This document shows, one piece after another, positions 54,222 to 64,000 of a stretch of DNA of 64,000 nucleotides (its first letter is position 1; every line of letters starts with the position of its first letter). This DNA is from Chaenocephalus aceratus. Its lineage: Eukaryota > Chordata > Actinopteri > Perciformes > Channichthyidae. A model generated the notes under the pieces. The model was given only the letters and a program-made list of their open reading frames with translations, had not been told where the DNA came from and did not search any database. The stretch lies in assembly GCA_023974075.1 (NCBI GenBank), contig CM043789.1, forward strand, positions 40,053,092 to 40,117,091, given 5' to 3'. The position numbers and the translations under genes are program-made.

Positions 54222-54227
54222 AATAAA
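54222..54227 (+). terminator. ppp4r2 polyadenylation signal
   Basis: AATAAA about 1.1 kb after the ppp4r2 stop, at the end of an AT-rich 3'UTR and followed by GTGGTGGTCT. Confidence 0.6.
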
Positions 54228-54239
54228 TGTTAACATTTT

Positions 54240-57200
54240 TATGCGTGGTGGTCTCGCTTACTTTCACACACGGCATCTTACTAGTTCTGTGTTCGTTAAG
54301 GTGCGGATGGTAAATGTGGTTTAGGGTTATCTTTTTGATTTTTCTCTATCGCTATTTGGGGAAATATATTGAACATAAGAGTCCATAATTATCAGCAAGT
54401 TGTTTCGTAGTAGCATTCTGCTTTTTTCGAAGCATATCTTGTCAAAATTCACTTCTTTAGTGCAGTGTGAATTTTGACGAGGTGTCCCCTGAAGCTGAAT
54501 AATTCATACATATCTTAAGACTGGAAACGGGAGCTTAAGGGCTGCTATGCTTTATTCCAATAAAAACCCACGAGTGGGCAATTTTCTTACATATAGTGGA
54601 TATTTGATAACATAATTTGTTTTGTATTGAACTCTTCTTGCTCCTAAAATCCCAGAAATCAAACAGTAAATTATATAATTGTACTAGTTTGCTATCTATC
54701 GCTGGTATCTTTCCCATGATCTTTAACTTTCTTGGAAATGTAGCAATGGTTACAAATTGCACAATGGTTTACCTGCTGAAGTGAAGTTCACAGGTTACTT
54801 CATAAAGACTGAGATACTCAATATAAATAAATATAAGAAAAATGCATACTTATATAATCGCACAGGGCTGCTGTTCCCTCACAGCACGTGACTACAGCCC
54901 CTGCTAACTAGCTAACTAGCAACGTTAATAATGGCAATACTGTTCAATTAGCCAAATATAAAATTGACAATGGCTTCTTTAAAACAGCTGTATAGTGGTA
55001 CGTTTATGTGATGGTTAAATAAACCCATATGAGAAGTGTTGGTACTCTGTAAGTACAGAAGCTCACACATTGTGACACAGCAATAGTTTCCAGCATTATA
55101 ACTACACTATTAGTTAGTGTTTGATGTATTATGGAAATGAGATGCTTCAAAAATGCTACTGTACTTGTTAAGTGCAATTCAAGTGCAAAACGGTCTGATA
55201 GTTGTCTCAAGTCTCTGAGAAGCAGAGATGTTCACAGCACACATGTTGTCTTGTCATAGTGGGACAGGCACAGGTGTTACTAATCACACTAACGATGGCG
55301 CTGTACTATTCTTATTTCCAACATACACAACACCAGGACTCTGAAATCAAAGCAGCTTAATTATTTACATCTGTGCTTTTCTACTGTGATATGTCAAAAT
55401 GTCCTCTGTGAAAAAAGCCTTTTGACATCCCCGGAAAAGCGGTAGATATCGCTCTTGTCCATTTCACGTCATTTAGCTTAGCTTGCACCAGGGTGCTAGT
55501 AGGGCCTACTGTGCATGCTAACTTAATGGAGTTGAGCCAATTGTAATTATTAGACCTGTGTTTGACAGGTTGTATTAATTAAAAGCGTGTTGCTATTAGC
55601 TATCTCCTCCATATGCACAATGTTTCCGAAAATAGAAATAGTGACACAAAACACATGTTGTAATGGAAAAACAACGTTAAAATGTCTTTCAGCAGCATCT
55701 GACTTGTCAGAAGGCAAAGGAATCATTTTGTAACAAGAAGTGTCTGGCAAACTATTCTGTGAAGGCGTAGATGTAGACCATCTGTTATTAAATACACTCT
55801 TAAAGGCCTTCCTCACAGCAGCTTTTTTCTGATGTGTGACACACTTAGGAAAGCACAGATGTTACTAATAATGAATAAAAGCAGCTGCGTTTATTTAAGT
55901 CATCATTAATGTTGTCATTGACACCTCTGCTTTTCCCTAATGTGACATGTGCTGTCTCTCTCTGAAATTGGCCCAGGCTCTCCTCCCGCCGCACCGGGTT
56001 TAGAAGACTTGTCTCCAGGGAAACAAATGCTAGTCAGAGGGATATTAAAGCAGCTTAACACACAATGACTTTAAATCTGACCCTAGCTTTATGATGATAC
56101 GGACAGAGGAGGATATGGCTTTAAAGGTGGAGTAGGTACATTTGAGAAACCGGCTCGAGATCGCTAGAATTTGAAAATACACAACCGGACAAAATCTGCC
56201 ACTTCCTCACAGAGCCCCTCCTCCAACACACACGAACGCGCACATGACCAATGAGGGCACGAGATACGTTTGTGCCCCGATGGGAGACTGACAGGCAGGT
56301 AGCCATCCAGTTACTTTAGCCGGCTCAGATGATTGGTCGTGCTTTTTACAGTATTACGGCTTCTACAGATGACATTTTTTAATGGATTTTTTGTCAAAGC
56401 ACTTCAGATATTCATTGCTATCGGGATGTTAAGAGCATTCCATGGAATATAACAAAAAGTGTATCTCGAACCGGTTTCTCAAACTTACCTACCCAACCTT
56501 TAATGTATTGTAATACATTAAAGTGGGTAGGTAGTTTGAGAACCGGTTCATTATACAAAATCTTAGTTTCTCCTTACTTTTATGTAATTACTACGCTTTA
56601 GGTTTTCTTATGGTCCCTGAATGATGTCTTCGCTGCCTACTGTGGTGTGCAGCTGCGGGGAACAGGACTCTATTACCGGGGGAATAACATTTTAGGAAAG
56701 TAATGCACCAGTCCGTCAGATGCTCTGTGAGGAAACGCTGCCTCGAGCCTCCCTGAGCAGCAAGAAATTAAATCAAAATGAAAGAAAACACTGCAGGGCT
56801 TTTTCTTGAAAGAGCGGCAGCACCACTTTTCTTTGCATTTTAATCAAAATTATGACAGACTGAATATGTAGGAAAAGTAGATATTAATGTTGGTATATAA
56901 ATCCTATAGATTGGCTGGAATTGTAAGTAGGTATTGCATAAACTGATATATCGTTTTAAGTCATCTGTTGTTGCAAAGGAAGTCGTCATAAATATATAAT
57001 AGCTGCGCTGAGTAGAGTGAAGCCTTTGATCAAGCTAGTCAGTATATAATATAACTATGAATTAAACTCTTCTGACCCCCGTAGAGTCCTCTCATGAACC
57101 AATTGGGGCCTCTGGACTACGGTAAACCCACTGCTGCCTGTAGTTATAGATGGGTTTCTTGCTCACCAGAGAATAACTTTTTAATGGGTCTGTGGTCAGT

Positions 57201-57940
57201 GGCAGTGCATACCACATGTAAAGTAATTGTCTCGAGTCATGGTGTACAGGGTGAGCACTGCAGTGTTGGACACACTTGGTGGCATTGACAGGATTAAGGG
57301 GAGAAATACATCAAGTGTTAAGAAAGTCATTATAACATTGGAAGAGTTGCTGTCTTAGTGCAAGAGTGTCAGTTGACAGATTTGAGCATCGAGGAGACAC
57401 TAAAGGCGACTATGGGAATAATTTGAATTTAACAATATCTACATGAAACTGCCTAAGTTGGTTCCTTTTATTAAGACAGTCATGTGTTGTATTGCAAGTT
57501 TTTTGAGACATGTTTAAATATGCATATGTGGTATTTATCTAATGAGAACATCTGGTGAATTGAGTAGAAATGTAGGGAAAGCAAATATAAAAATTGTAAA
57601 ATAAACACTATAATTGGTCTTCCTTTTAATTGCTGCAGGAAGACATGTTGAGGAAGCAACATAGCCCAACATCTAAAAATAGACCAATGCATGAGGTAAC
57701 AACCCCTCTTGCTAACCCTCATTGGTAGATACAAAGTGTATGATTGATGAAGCTGCAGCAGCATCTGGGCCAGCCCTCACGTCTCCTGAGACAAGGTCAC
57801 GCAATCTCCATGTCATCCAATAGAGGGTACTGTTTAGTTTCTGAGTCAGACCCAGCACTCTCTGCCTGGCCTGAAATCAGAATTCACTCCGAGTCCTCCT
57901 GCTGCTGCCAGTGTGACACATCCTCCTTAATACACCACAT
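54240..57940. other. intergenic region after ppp4r2
   Basis: AT-rich DNA with the piggyBac-type MITE at 56125. No exon recognised. By human synteny the next gene would be PDZRN3 in reverse orientation, but its large last exon is not in the window. Confidence 0.5.
56125..56499. mobile_element. MITE with TTAA target (piggyBac-type)
   Basis: AGGTGGAGTAGGTACATTTG and the inverse of AAACTTACCTACCCAACCT, TTAA at 56121-56124 and 56500-56503. A second partial end (AAAGTGGGTAGGTAGTTTGA) follows at 56519-56552. Confidence 0.7.
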
Positions 57941-57947
57941 TGAATCG

Positions 57948-57954
<7 letters not shown>

Positions 57955-58030
<76 letters not shown>
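57955..58030. repeat. (CA)n microsatellite
   Basis: About 37 uninterrupted AC dinucleotides. Confidence 0.95.
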
Positions 58031-58032
<2 letters not shown>

Positions 58033-58320
58033 GCTTGTGTGATTTTGTATTTGCGGTAGAGCACCTACAGCCGGTGACAGAATGCCATCACCGTTCTTAT
58101 CTTCATTGTCCAAAATCCAGTTCAGAATTGGTTGCTCCCGCTCAGATGAACCTGCCAATCATTTTTTTCCCCCTCTTCAGAAACCATAATCGCAGGGGTG
58201 GAACGTACATGGAGTGTTATAATTTCAAGGTACTTATTTACATATCCTGCCACTTTATGCATCCGACTATATCTCAGAGAGACATTTTATATTTACTTTT
58301 TAAATCAAAATCAAACTCAA

Positions 58321-58381
58321 CTAACCCTAACCCTAACCCTAACCCTAACCCTAACCCTCTCTAACCCTAACCCTAACCCTA
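58321..58381. repeat. interstitial telomeric repeat (CCCTAA)n
   Basis: Nine to ten CTAACC units with one CTCT interruption. A degenerate G-rich stretch GTTAGGGTAAGGGTTAG follows at 58498-58514 in the opposite orientation. Confidence 0.9.
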
Positions 58382-58639
58382 GTCGAGTCAGTTGTAGACA
58401 AACTAGCTAAACATTGCTCCAAATTGACAAATTACAACATATAACAGGTCTTATTCGTAGTGATAAAAACGGGATATTATGATGTTCTTGCGGTTAGTGT
58501 TAGGGTAAGGGTTAGATTATTTGATACTTTAGGTACGTATTGCTGATAATATTTCTGTTAGACACGTCAGATCAACTCAGATCAGCATTTTTCTTTTCGA
58601 ACATTTTTCAGAATGACATGCTGCTTGTAAATACTAGCG

Positions 58640-59232
58640 CAGGGGTGTCAAACTCAATTTCCTCGTGGGCCACATCAGCATTATGGTTGCACTCAAAGGG
58701 CCGGTTGTAACTATATAAATATACATATATAAATACATAATATATATAATGTGTTATATTATATTATTGCCTTGGCATTGGATTATTATTGGATAGGGTA
58801 ATAACTTCATAATTAACTATGTCTAAAAGCAGAAGTCGAGGGCAAACAATTGAAAGTCTCTTCATGTCACAACATGCGATGCATTGTGGGACATGTAGTT
58901 TATGGGCAACGTGCTTCTGTAAAATAAAATAAGCTAACCTTTATTAATCCCTGTGGGGAAATGCAGTAGTTTAACAGCAACAGGGTGAGATTGAAACACA
59001 GGACAGCACAGATTCACACAGATTAATAAAATTAAGGATAAATCAAAGATAAGAAAAGATAAATAAATAACTATAAAATAAGAAATTAATTCAAATGAAC
59101 ATAGATATACTGTAAAGTACTATGTAACCGTATAATAAACGTATTATAATATTCTTTGCAAGCTCTTGCGGGCCACATAAAATGAAGTCGCGGGCTGGAT
59201 TTGGCCCCCGGGCCTTGAGTTTGACACCCCTG
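58640..59232. mobile_element. hAT element (CAGGGGTGTCAAACTC ends)
   Basis: CAGGGGTGTCAAACTCAA and its exact inverse TTGAGTTTGACACCCCTG bound 593 bp. Flanks TACTAGCG (58632-58639) and TACTAGCA (59233-59240) are a 7/8 duplication. An internal segment (about 58925-59140, CCTTTATTAATCCCTGTGGG) looks like a minus-strand LINE tail. Confidence 0.85.
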
Positions 59233-60253
59233 TACTAGCACATTACCTTACAGTGAGTTCCTACTCACGTGGTATTTGCTGTGACGATAAACAAGGGGAG
59301 ATATTCTCTACATTGTATAATAGGTTATTTAGGGTTAGCAGAAACAGATCCAGGATCAGGTGTTGGTGTCAATGCCCAGGTTACATTATTGGCAAACAGC
59401 AAACGGTCTGAGACACACTCGCTGTTCCGTGTGTTGGCAGACTTTGAGAAGGTCGGGTGGGGAAATATTTATCTTCAAGAAAAACCAAGCGCTTCTAAAA
59501 ACGGAGGCCACAGGGAGGCTCCACCGCAGGAGGCCTGCAGGCAGACTTCATAAGACTTCTTAAGCAAAGTGGTGATGGTGAGAAATACCACCTGATGTTC
59601 TGGAAATGGTCAGTGGTTAAAAAAAGGTACAGATTGAATTATTCTGACGTTCAGGCTCCAGTGGGTTTGAGAAGCGGATTTTAAAATGCGGCTCAGTGTG
59701 GAGGCGGCGAGCTCAGCGGGCTCCAACCTCAGGTGGCTGCTGTTTGAGTTTCCACTTCTCTGGCAGCGTGGCATCATCACGCACTGAGAGAGAAACCGTA
59801 CGGGGGGAAGACTGCTTTGATTCAGCACTTGTATTTGTGTCGCTGACTATAGACGGCCTCCTTCGGATCACCTTCAAGTCCTGTCAAGAATGTTGGGGAA
59901 TTTGAAGACATCACACATTACGTAACGTGTGGTTGGCAGTAACATCTTGGCTGTTTGAGTCTGGCTGGGGGATCAGAGCGGTGTTAAGAGATCTGTAAGC
60001 TAAGTGCGAGTTTGACTCCCACTGAAGCACTTCACCTTGTGTTTCACAGATATGAACCTTGGTCTCACAGATACTTGAAGATATACTTTCCAGTTAATTG
60101 GAAACAAGCTAGCGAAAAACACTTCAAAGACAAGATGACCTAAAATGCCTCATATCCAAGATAGTGAAGGTTACTGTGAACATATATTCTGATGCAATTA
60201 CACACGTCGTTTTAGGCACAGGACGCCCTCTAAATAATCAGGCTCATGGTCAG

Positions 60254-60405
60254 AGGTGGGAGAAGTACTCAGATCTTGTACTTGAGTAAAAGTAGAAGTA
60301 CCAGAGCGTAGGAATACTCTTTCACAAGTAAAAGTACTGCATTACAAGTAAAAGTACAAAAGTATTTTCATCAAATATATAGTTAAAGTACCAAAAGTAA
60401 AAGTA
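60254..60405. repeat. AAGTACTTTTACTT-type repeat fragment
   Basis: GGAGAAGTACTCAGATCTTG followed by repeated AAGTAAAAGTAC, the same family as in 42215-42650 and 40385-40946. Confidence 0.6.
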
Positions 60406-61751
60406 GTCATTGTGCAGATTGGTCCATTTCAGAATATATATGTTTTATAATTATTGTTCATTAATTTCAAAACCAAAGTCTTTAACACGGGGATTATGTC
60501 CTGCAAAAAGAATAATCCTAATGAACAGGAAGGTGGTAATAATCCCCATCTTTACTAAATGTATCGCTAATCTTATTTGTATTTTTCTCTGCATCTGTAA
60601 TGAAATATGTGTGTGTCTTAATTACATACTGCTCTTCCGTGTATTCTGTGTATCCCTAAGGAGATCAAAAATATACCGTGAAGCCAGGTCACATGACAGG
60701 GCCTGCGCCATGGGTCATATGGGATTTTTTTTTGCAACAATAGAACCTTTAATGGAACTTGTCCGAAGCCAAAGCAGAGATGAGGTGGAATAAGGTTGAA
60801 TTAGCTTTGTCATGGCAGATGTTTGAATTTAGCTGTCGACTGCCTTTTTAAGCCTTTTTAAGTCGACCAGTGAGAAGGGCAATAATCTATCCAATTAGAA
60901 AGGAATGTGTTTATTTGTTTTTCTGCAACTACAAAGCCAAGAAGTCTCTTACTTACTTTATGGATGACATTGTCTACCACCTTGTCCAGACTGAAATATA
61001 TCCACAAACTAATGGATGGATACTATTGAAAAGTTATACACATATGGTACACAGAGGATGCATCTTAAAGACTTAAAGACGTGTTCCATAGTGCCATGAG
61101 TGGATTACAATTTCCACTTAATTATAACCAAACACCAAAGACATTCCCCGCTTCAGAAACACATCACCAGATTGAGATTGTTGACACACGGGACTAAGAT
61201 GTTCATCTATTCCGTCCATAAGCTAAATGTAACCTTTAGAATGCACTCAATTAGCAAAAACAATAAAAGTTTAACCACATTGTTGCCACCATTTATTCTG
61301 CCTCACCGACAGCTTTAAAAACATAAAAAGGTTGTCCCAGGTTGTAGCGTTTAAAAAAATGGCCCAATGACCTCAATGTTTACTATATTCCTGATGCTAA
61401 AACAATGACAACATTTTTATTTACGATCATACTCAAATATGCCTCTAAAACCAGACCATTACCACTAGTCTTTAGGTTACGGCCTTTTTGCAAGTTTACT
61501 ACACTCTAATGAAGTACGCTAATTGACTTTACTCCCCATGTTGGCAGGTCCGTGTGCTTCCCCCCAGCCACTCAGCCTAATGGCCACTGAAGGGTCTTGT
61601 TTATAGCAGCCCATGCTTTTAGAGGCCATTTCCACAGATGCTGCCTGCTCTTTGCGCCGGGTGTAAAAAGTGTGAATGGGAGACTAATAAAGGTGCAATT
61701 ATAGCAATTGAGTGTGCATGTGTCGATACCCGCTGGTGCAGGGTATTGTAT

Positions 61752-62067
61752 TCTTTCTGTCCCCAGAGTCAGAACTAAACATGGAGAAGCAGCGTTCAGT
61801 TATTATGCTCCAGATATCTGGAACACACTCCCAGAAACCTACTGACTACCGACTACTTTCCACTCCAGGCTGAAGACTTTTCTTTTTGTCGCTGCTTTTA
61901 ATTGAACTATTCATATCTTAGACTGCACTGTAACTTTTATCCATGTACTTTTTCTTTTAATGTTTCTTTATTAGCTTTTATTTTTTAATGCTTAATGTCT
62001 TTCATTTTTTGTAAAGCACTTTGAATTGCCTTTGTGTTGAAAAGTGCTATATAAATAAACTTGCCTT
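61752..62067 (+). mobile_element. L2/Maui-like LINE 3' fragment
   Basis: Nearly identical to the 3' part of the 9056-10255 copy: SVPRVRTKHGEAAFSYYAP, SRLKTFLFVAAFN, then AAGTGCTATATAAATAAACT. 5'-truncated, with a deletion after NTLPET. Confidence 0.85.
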
Positions 62068-62069
62068 AC

Positions 62070-63758
62070 GCATGCATCCTGCGGCTGAAGAGGCGGGTTG
62101 ATGCTTGATGATGATGATAATGGATGTTTGGCCACACTGGGAGTCTGCGCTGATGCTACCTGTCCAAGCAGACATATAGTCTTTCTTCAGGTCTGTGGTT
62201 CAAGCCGCAAATCAACCATTACCATAATGTCCAGGGATGTTTCACACGGAGGAAGGACTGCCTTTAAAAAAAACCATCCATACGAACACATTCAAAACTT
62301 CATTGCATTGCCAACAAAAGGTGTTACACCTGTGGAATAACAGTCATGATGAGCTGGAATATTGTACAAGTCATCTAAACTAAAACTATTATTTAGAAAC
62401 CAAATCATTAATGGTTATGAGCAGGACCTGTGAAGTCATACTTGTTATTTCTTGTCATTGTAAAAGTTATTTCTTTATTTGTTTACAACATGACGAACTT
62501 GACGCTGATGACGATGACCTAATGTTTTATTTAAAAAATATGTAATCTAGACGGGGTAGGACCAGAAACGGGTTTTTAAGCTTCTTCTGGCCCCTGTTGA
62601 ACATGACAAAGACTATTTGAGAATGTATTTATTTAAAAAACAAATGTTGCATCTCTTTGTATAATTATTATTATATATATATTTAAAAAAACGTTTTTCT
62701 GACATGTTCAACAAATTGACTAATAAAGACATACATAAAGGAGAAAGTGACCAGGCTGGTAACTGAACTCTTTACACCAATGCAGTTTATTTATTTGAGC
62801 CCCTCCAAAGCAGCTACGTGAAATGGACTCTTTCGAGGCGGACACTTAGGCGGTATTGATTTGACTTTCAGCTGGGAGAACATAAAGTTGAAATGTAGCT
62901 TGTGAGAACGGATGGTTGAGAACGGCGGCCGCAGGAGGCAAGACAAACCGTGTGGCATGAGCTCCGTCCATTCACAGCCACAATAGAGCCTTTGTCACAT
63001 TTAGAGCCGCTTGTTGTGTTTTAAATCAATAGGCAGGAAATAAGAGTTACTCACGGAGCCTGTCACAACGGCGGAGAGGTTTGGAGAGTCCGGCTTTTTA
63101 TGTGCGAAGGACATGAATTACCGGTGATACGTCATGGCACATCCATTATAAATGAACACTAAGGTTGAGATAGTAAATATTAAAAGGCGGACATCTAAAT
63201 GGTTAGAATCAAGCATTTCTTAACTTGTGCCTTACCTCATGCTCCCGAGGGATATTACGACAGGCTAATGGTCAATAAAAGCCCCACCACACACACATAC
63301 ACATTTATGGTGGCAACAGACACACACATGCCTTTTTGGCTCTCACTCACACGCAGAATAAACACACATTTCTACATGTCTGCCCATTGATGAAGTGCTT
63401 AAAGTAGGCCTATCGTGTGTTAAGGTAAAGTGTGCTTTTTTGTGTCTTTCAATTACGCCTCGTCTCACGCTGAGATTGTAATTCCTCACTCCGCTGGTTC
63501 TCAGAGTGAGCCCTTGGCGGGGATCCTTTGAAAATGAGGAGCAGTTTAATTTCACCATCACTTAATTAAGCATATTACATCGTTAACTCGTAGAACTCTC
63601 AGAGGTGCAGCTGCAGTCCTTTTCATTAACACCCTCAGATTACGACAACATTCAACATTGTCAGTTTAAGGCAGTCAAGGCACTACAGGGATTAAAGTTG
63701 TGTGTGTTTTAAACCTACATTTGGGCAAAACATTGTACACCAACCAACAAAATGTCTT
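62070..63758. other. intergenic, no feature recognised
   Basis: No exon, tRNA or clear transposon end found. Short TA-rich tracts near 62665-62690. Confidence 0.4.
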
Positions 63759-64000
63759 ACGGCCCGTCCACATACAGCGTCGACAGCGTCAACAGCGTCG
63801 ACAGCTTCAATCTGCCCATTCACTTTGAATGGGGGTGACGTCACGTTGCCTCGCTTTTTCGCCGAACTGAATTATGGGTATCAGAGCGGTCCATCTCCGC
63901 CAGAGACGCCGGAGTAGCCAGCGCCGGCCAATCAAATCCCGTTTAGGAAAATCTGACAGCTCAAGCCGTAGCCAATCAAACCGCGTCTAAGCTGGGAGAG
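63759..64000. mobile_element. PIF/Harbinger-type MITE, copy 3, cut by window end
   Basis: Starts ACGGCCCGTCCACATACAGC, then GTCGACAGCGTC repeats and TGACGTCACGTTGCCTCGCT, parallel to copy 1 at 23796. The right part is off the window. Confidence 0.7.

Noticed and set aside
57955..58030. Regular dinucleotide array as a possible CRISPR or structured repeat
   Set aside because: Simple (CA)n microsatellite; no spacers and a eukaryotic context.
57744..58364. 206-codon open frame spanning a His/Thr run and Asn-Pro repeats
   Set aside because: It is a translation of the (CA)n array and the telomeric repeat, with no conserved domain.

Overview
This is a vertebrate nuclear window, almost certainly from a ray-finned (teleost) fish. 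The evidence is multi-exon genes with GT-AG introns, widely spaced small exons, and fish-type repeats: L2/Maui-like LINEs, hAT, piggyBac and Harbinger MITEs, and (CA)n arrays. Three genes can be read, in the order and orientation I recall for human 3p13 (SHQ1 <-, GXYLT2 ->, PPP4R2 ->).

Layout. 1-3800: transposon-rich DNA; more distal shq1 exons must lie left of the window. 3812-4771 (minus): the first two coding exons of shq1 (H/ACA RNP assembly factor, N-terminal CS domain). 4800-10600: head-to-head intergenic region with degraded tRNA-like repeats, a solo LTR and an L2-type LINE fragment. 10620-38978 (plus): complete gxylt2, 7 coding exons, 443 codons before the stop, a type II Golgi/ER GT8 xylosyltransferase acting on O-glucosylated Notch EGF repeats. 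39000-41300: 3'UTR and short intergenic region. 41334-53084 (plus): ppp4r2, 9 coding exons, regulatory subunit of protein phosphatase 4. It reads as a conserved protein only if two single bases are missing from this sequence (exons 4 and 9). 54240-64000: intergenic, no exon recognised, repeats and a short interstitial telomere array.

The three genes are neighbours by conserved synteny and do not form an operon or pathway: snoRNP assembly, Notch glycosylation and PP4 phosphatase control. The rest of the window is a dense record of transposition. For many elements both terminal inverted repeats and target-site duplications are readable, including a hAT inside a hAT in ppp4r2 intron 8, a second nested pair in the same intron, a hAT inside a tRNA-SINE and a LINE inside a piggyBac-type MITE.

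I found no convincing new biological system. The best leads are the two ppp4r2 frameshifts, a 43-bp-arm near-perfect hairpin in a LINE tail (26771-26861), a diverged tandem pair of tRNA-like units (6757-7365), and a TCTCGCGAGA/AAGATGGCG pair inside ppp4r2 intron 3.
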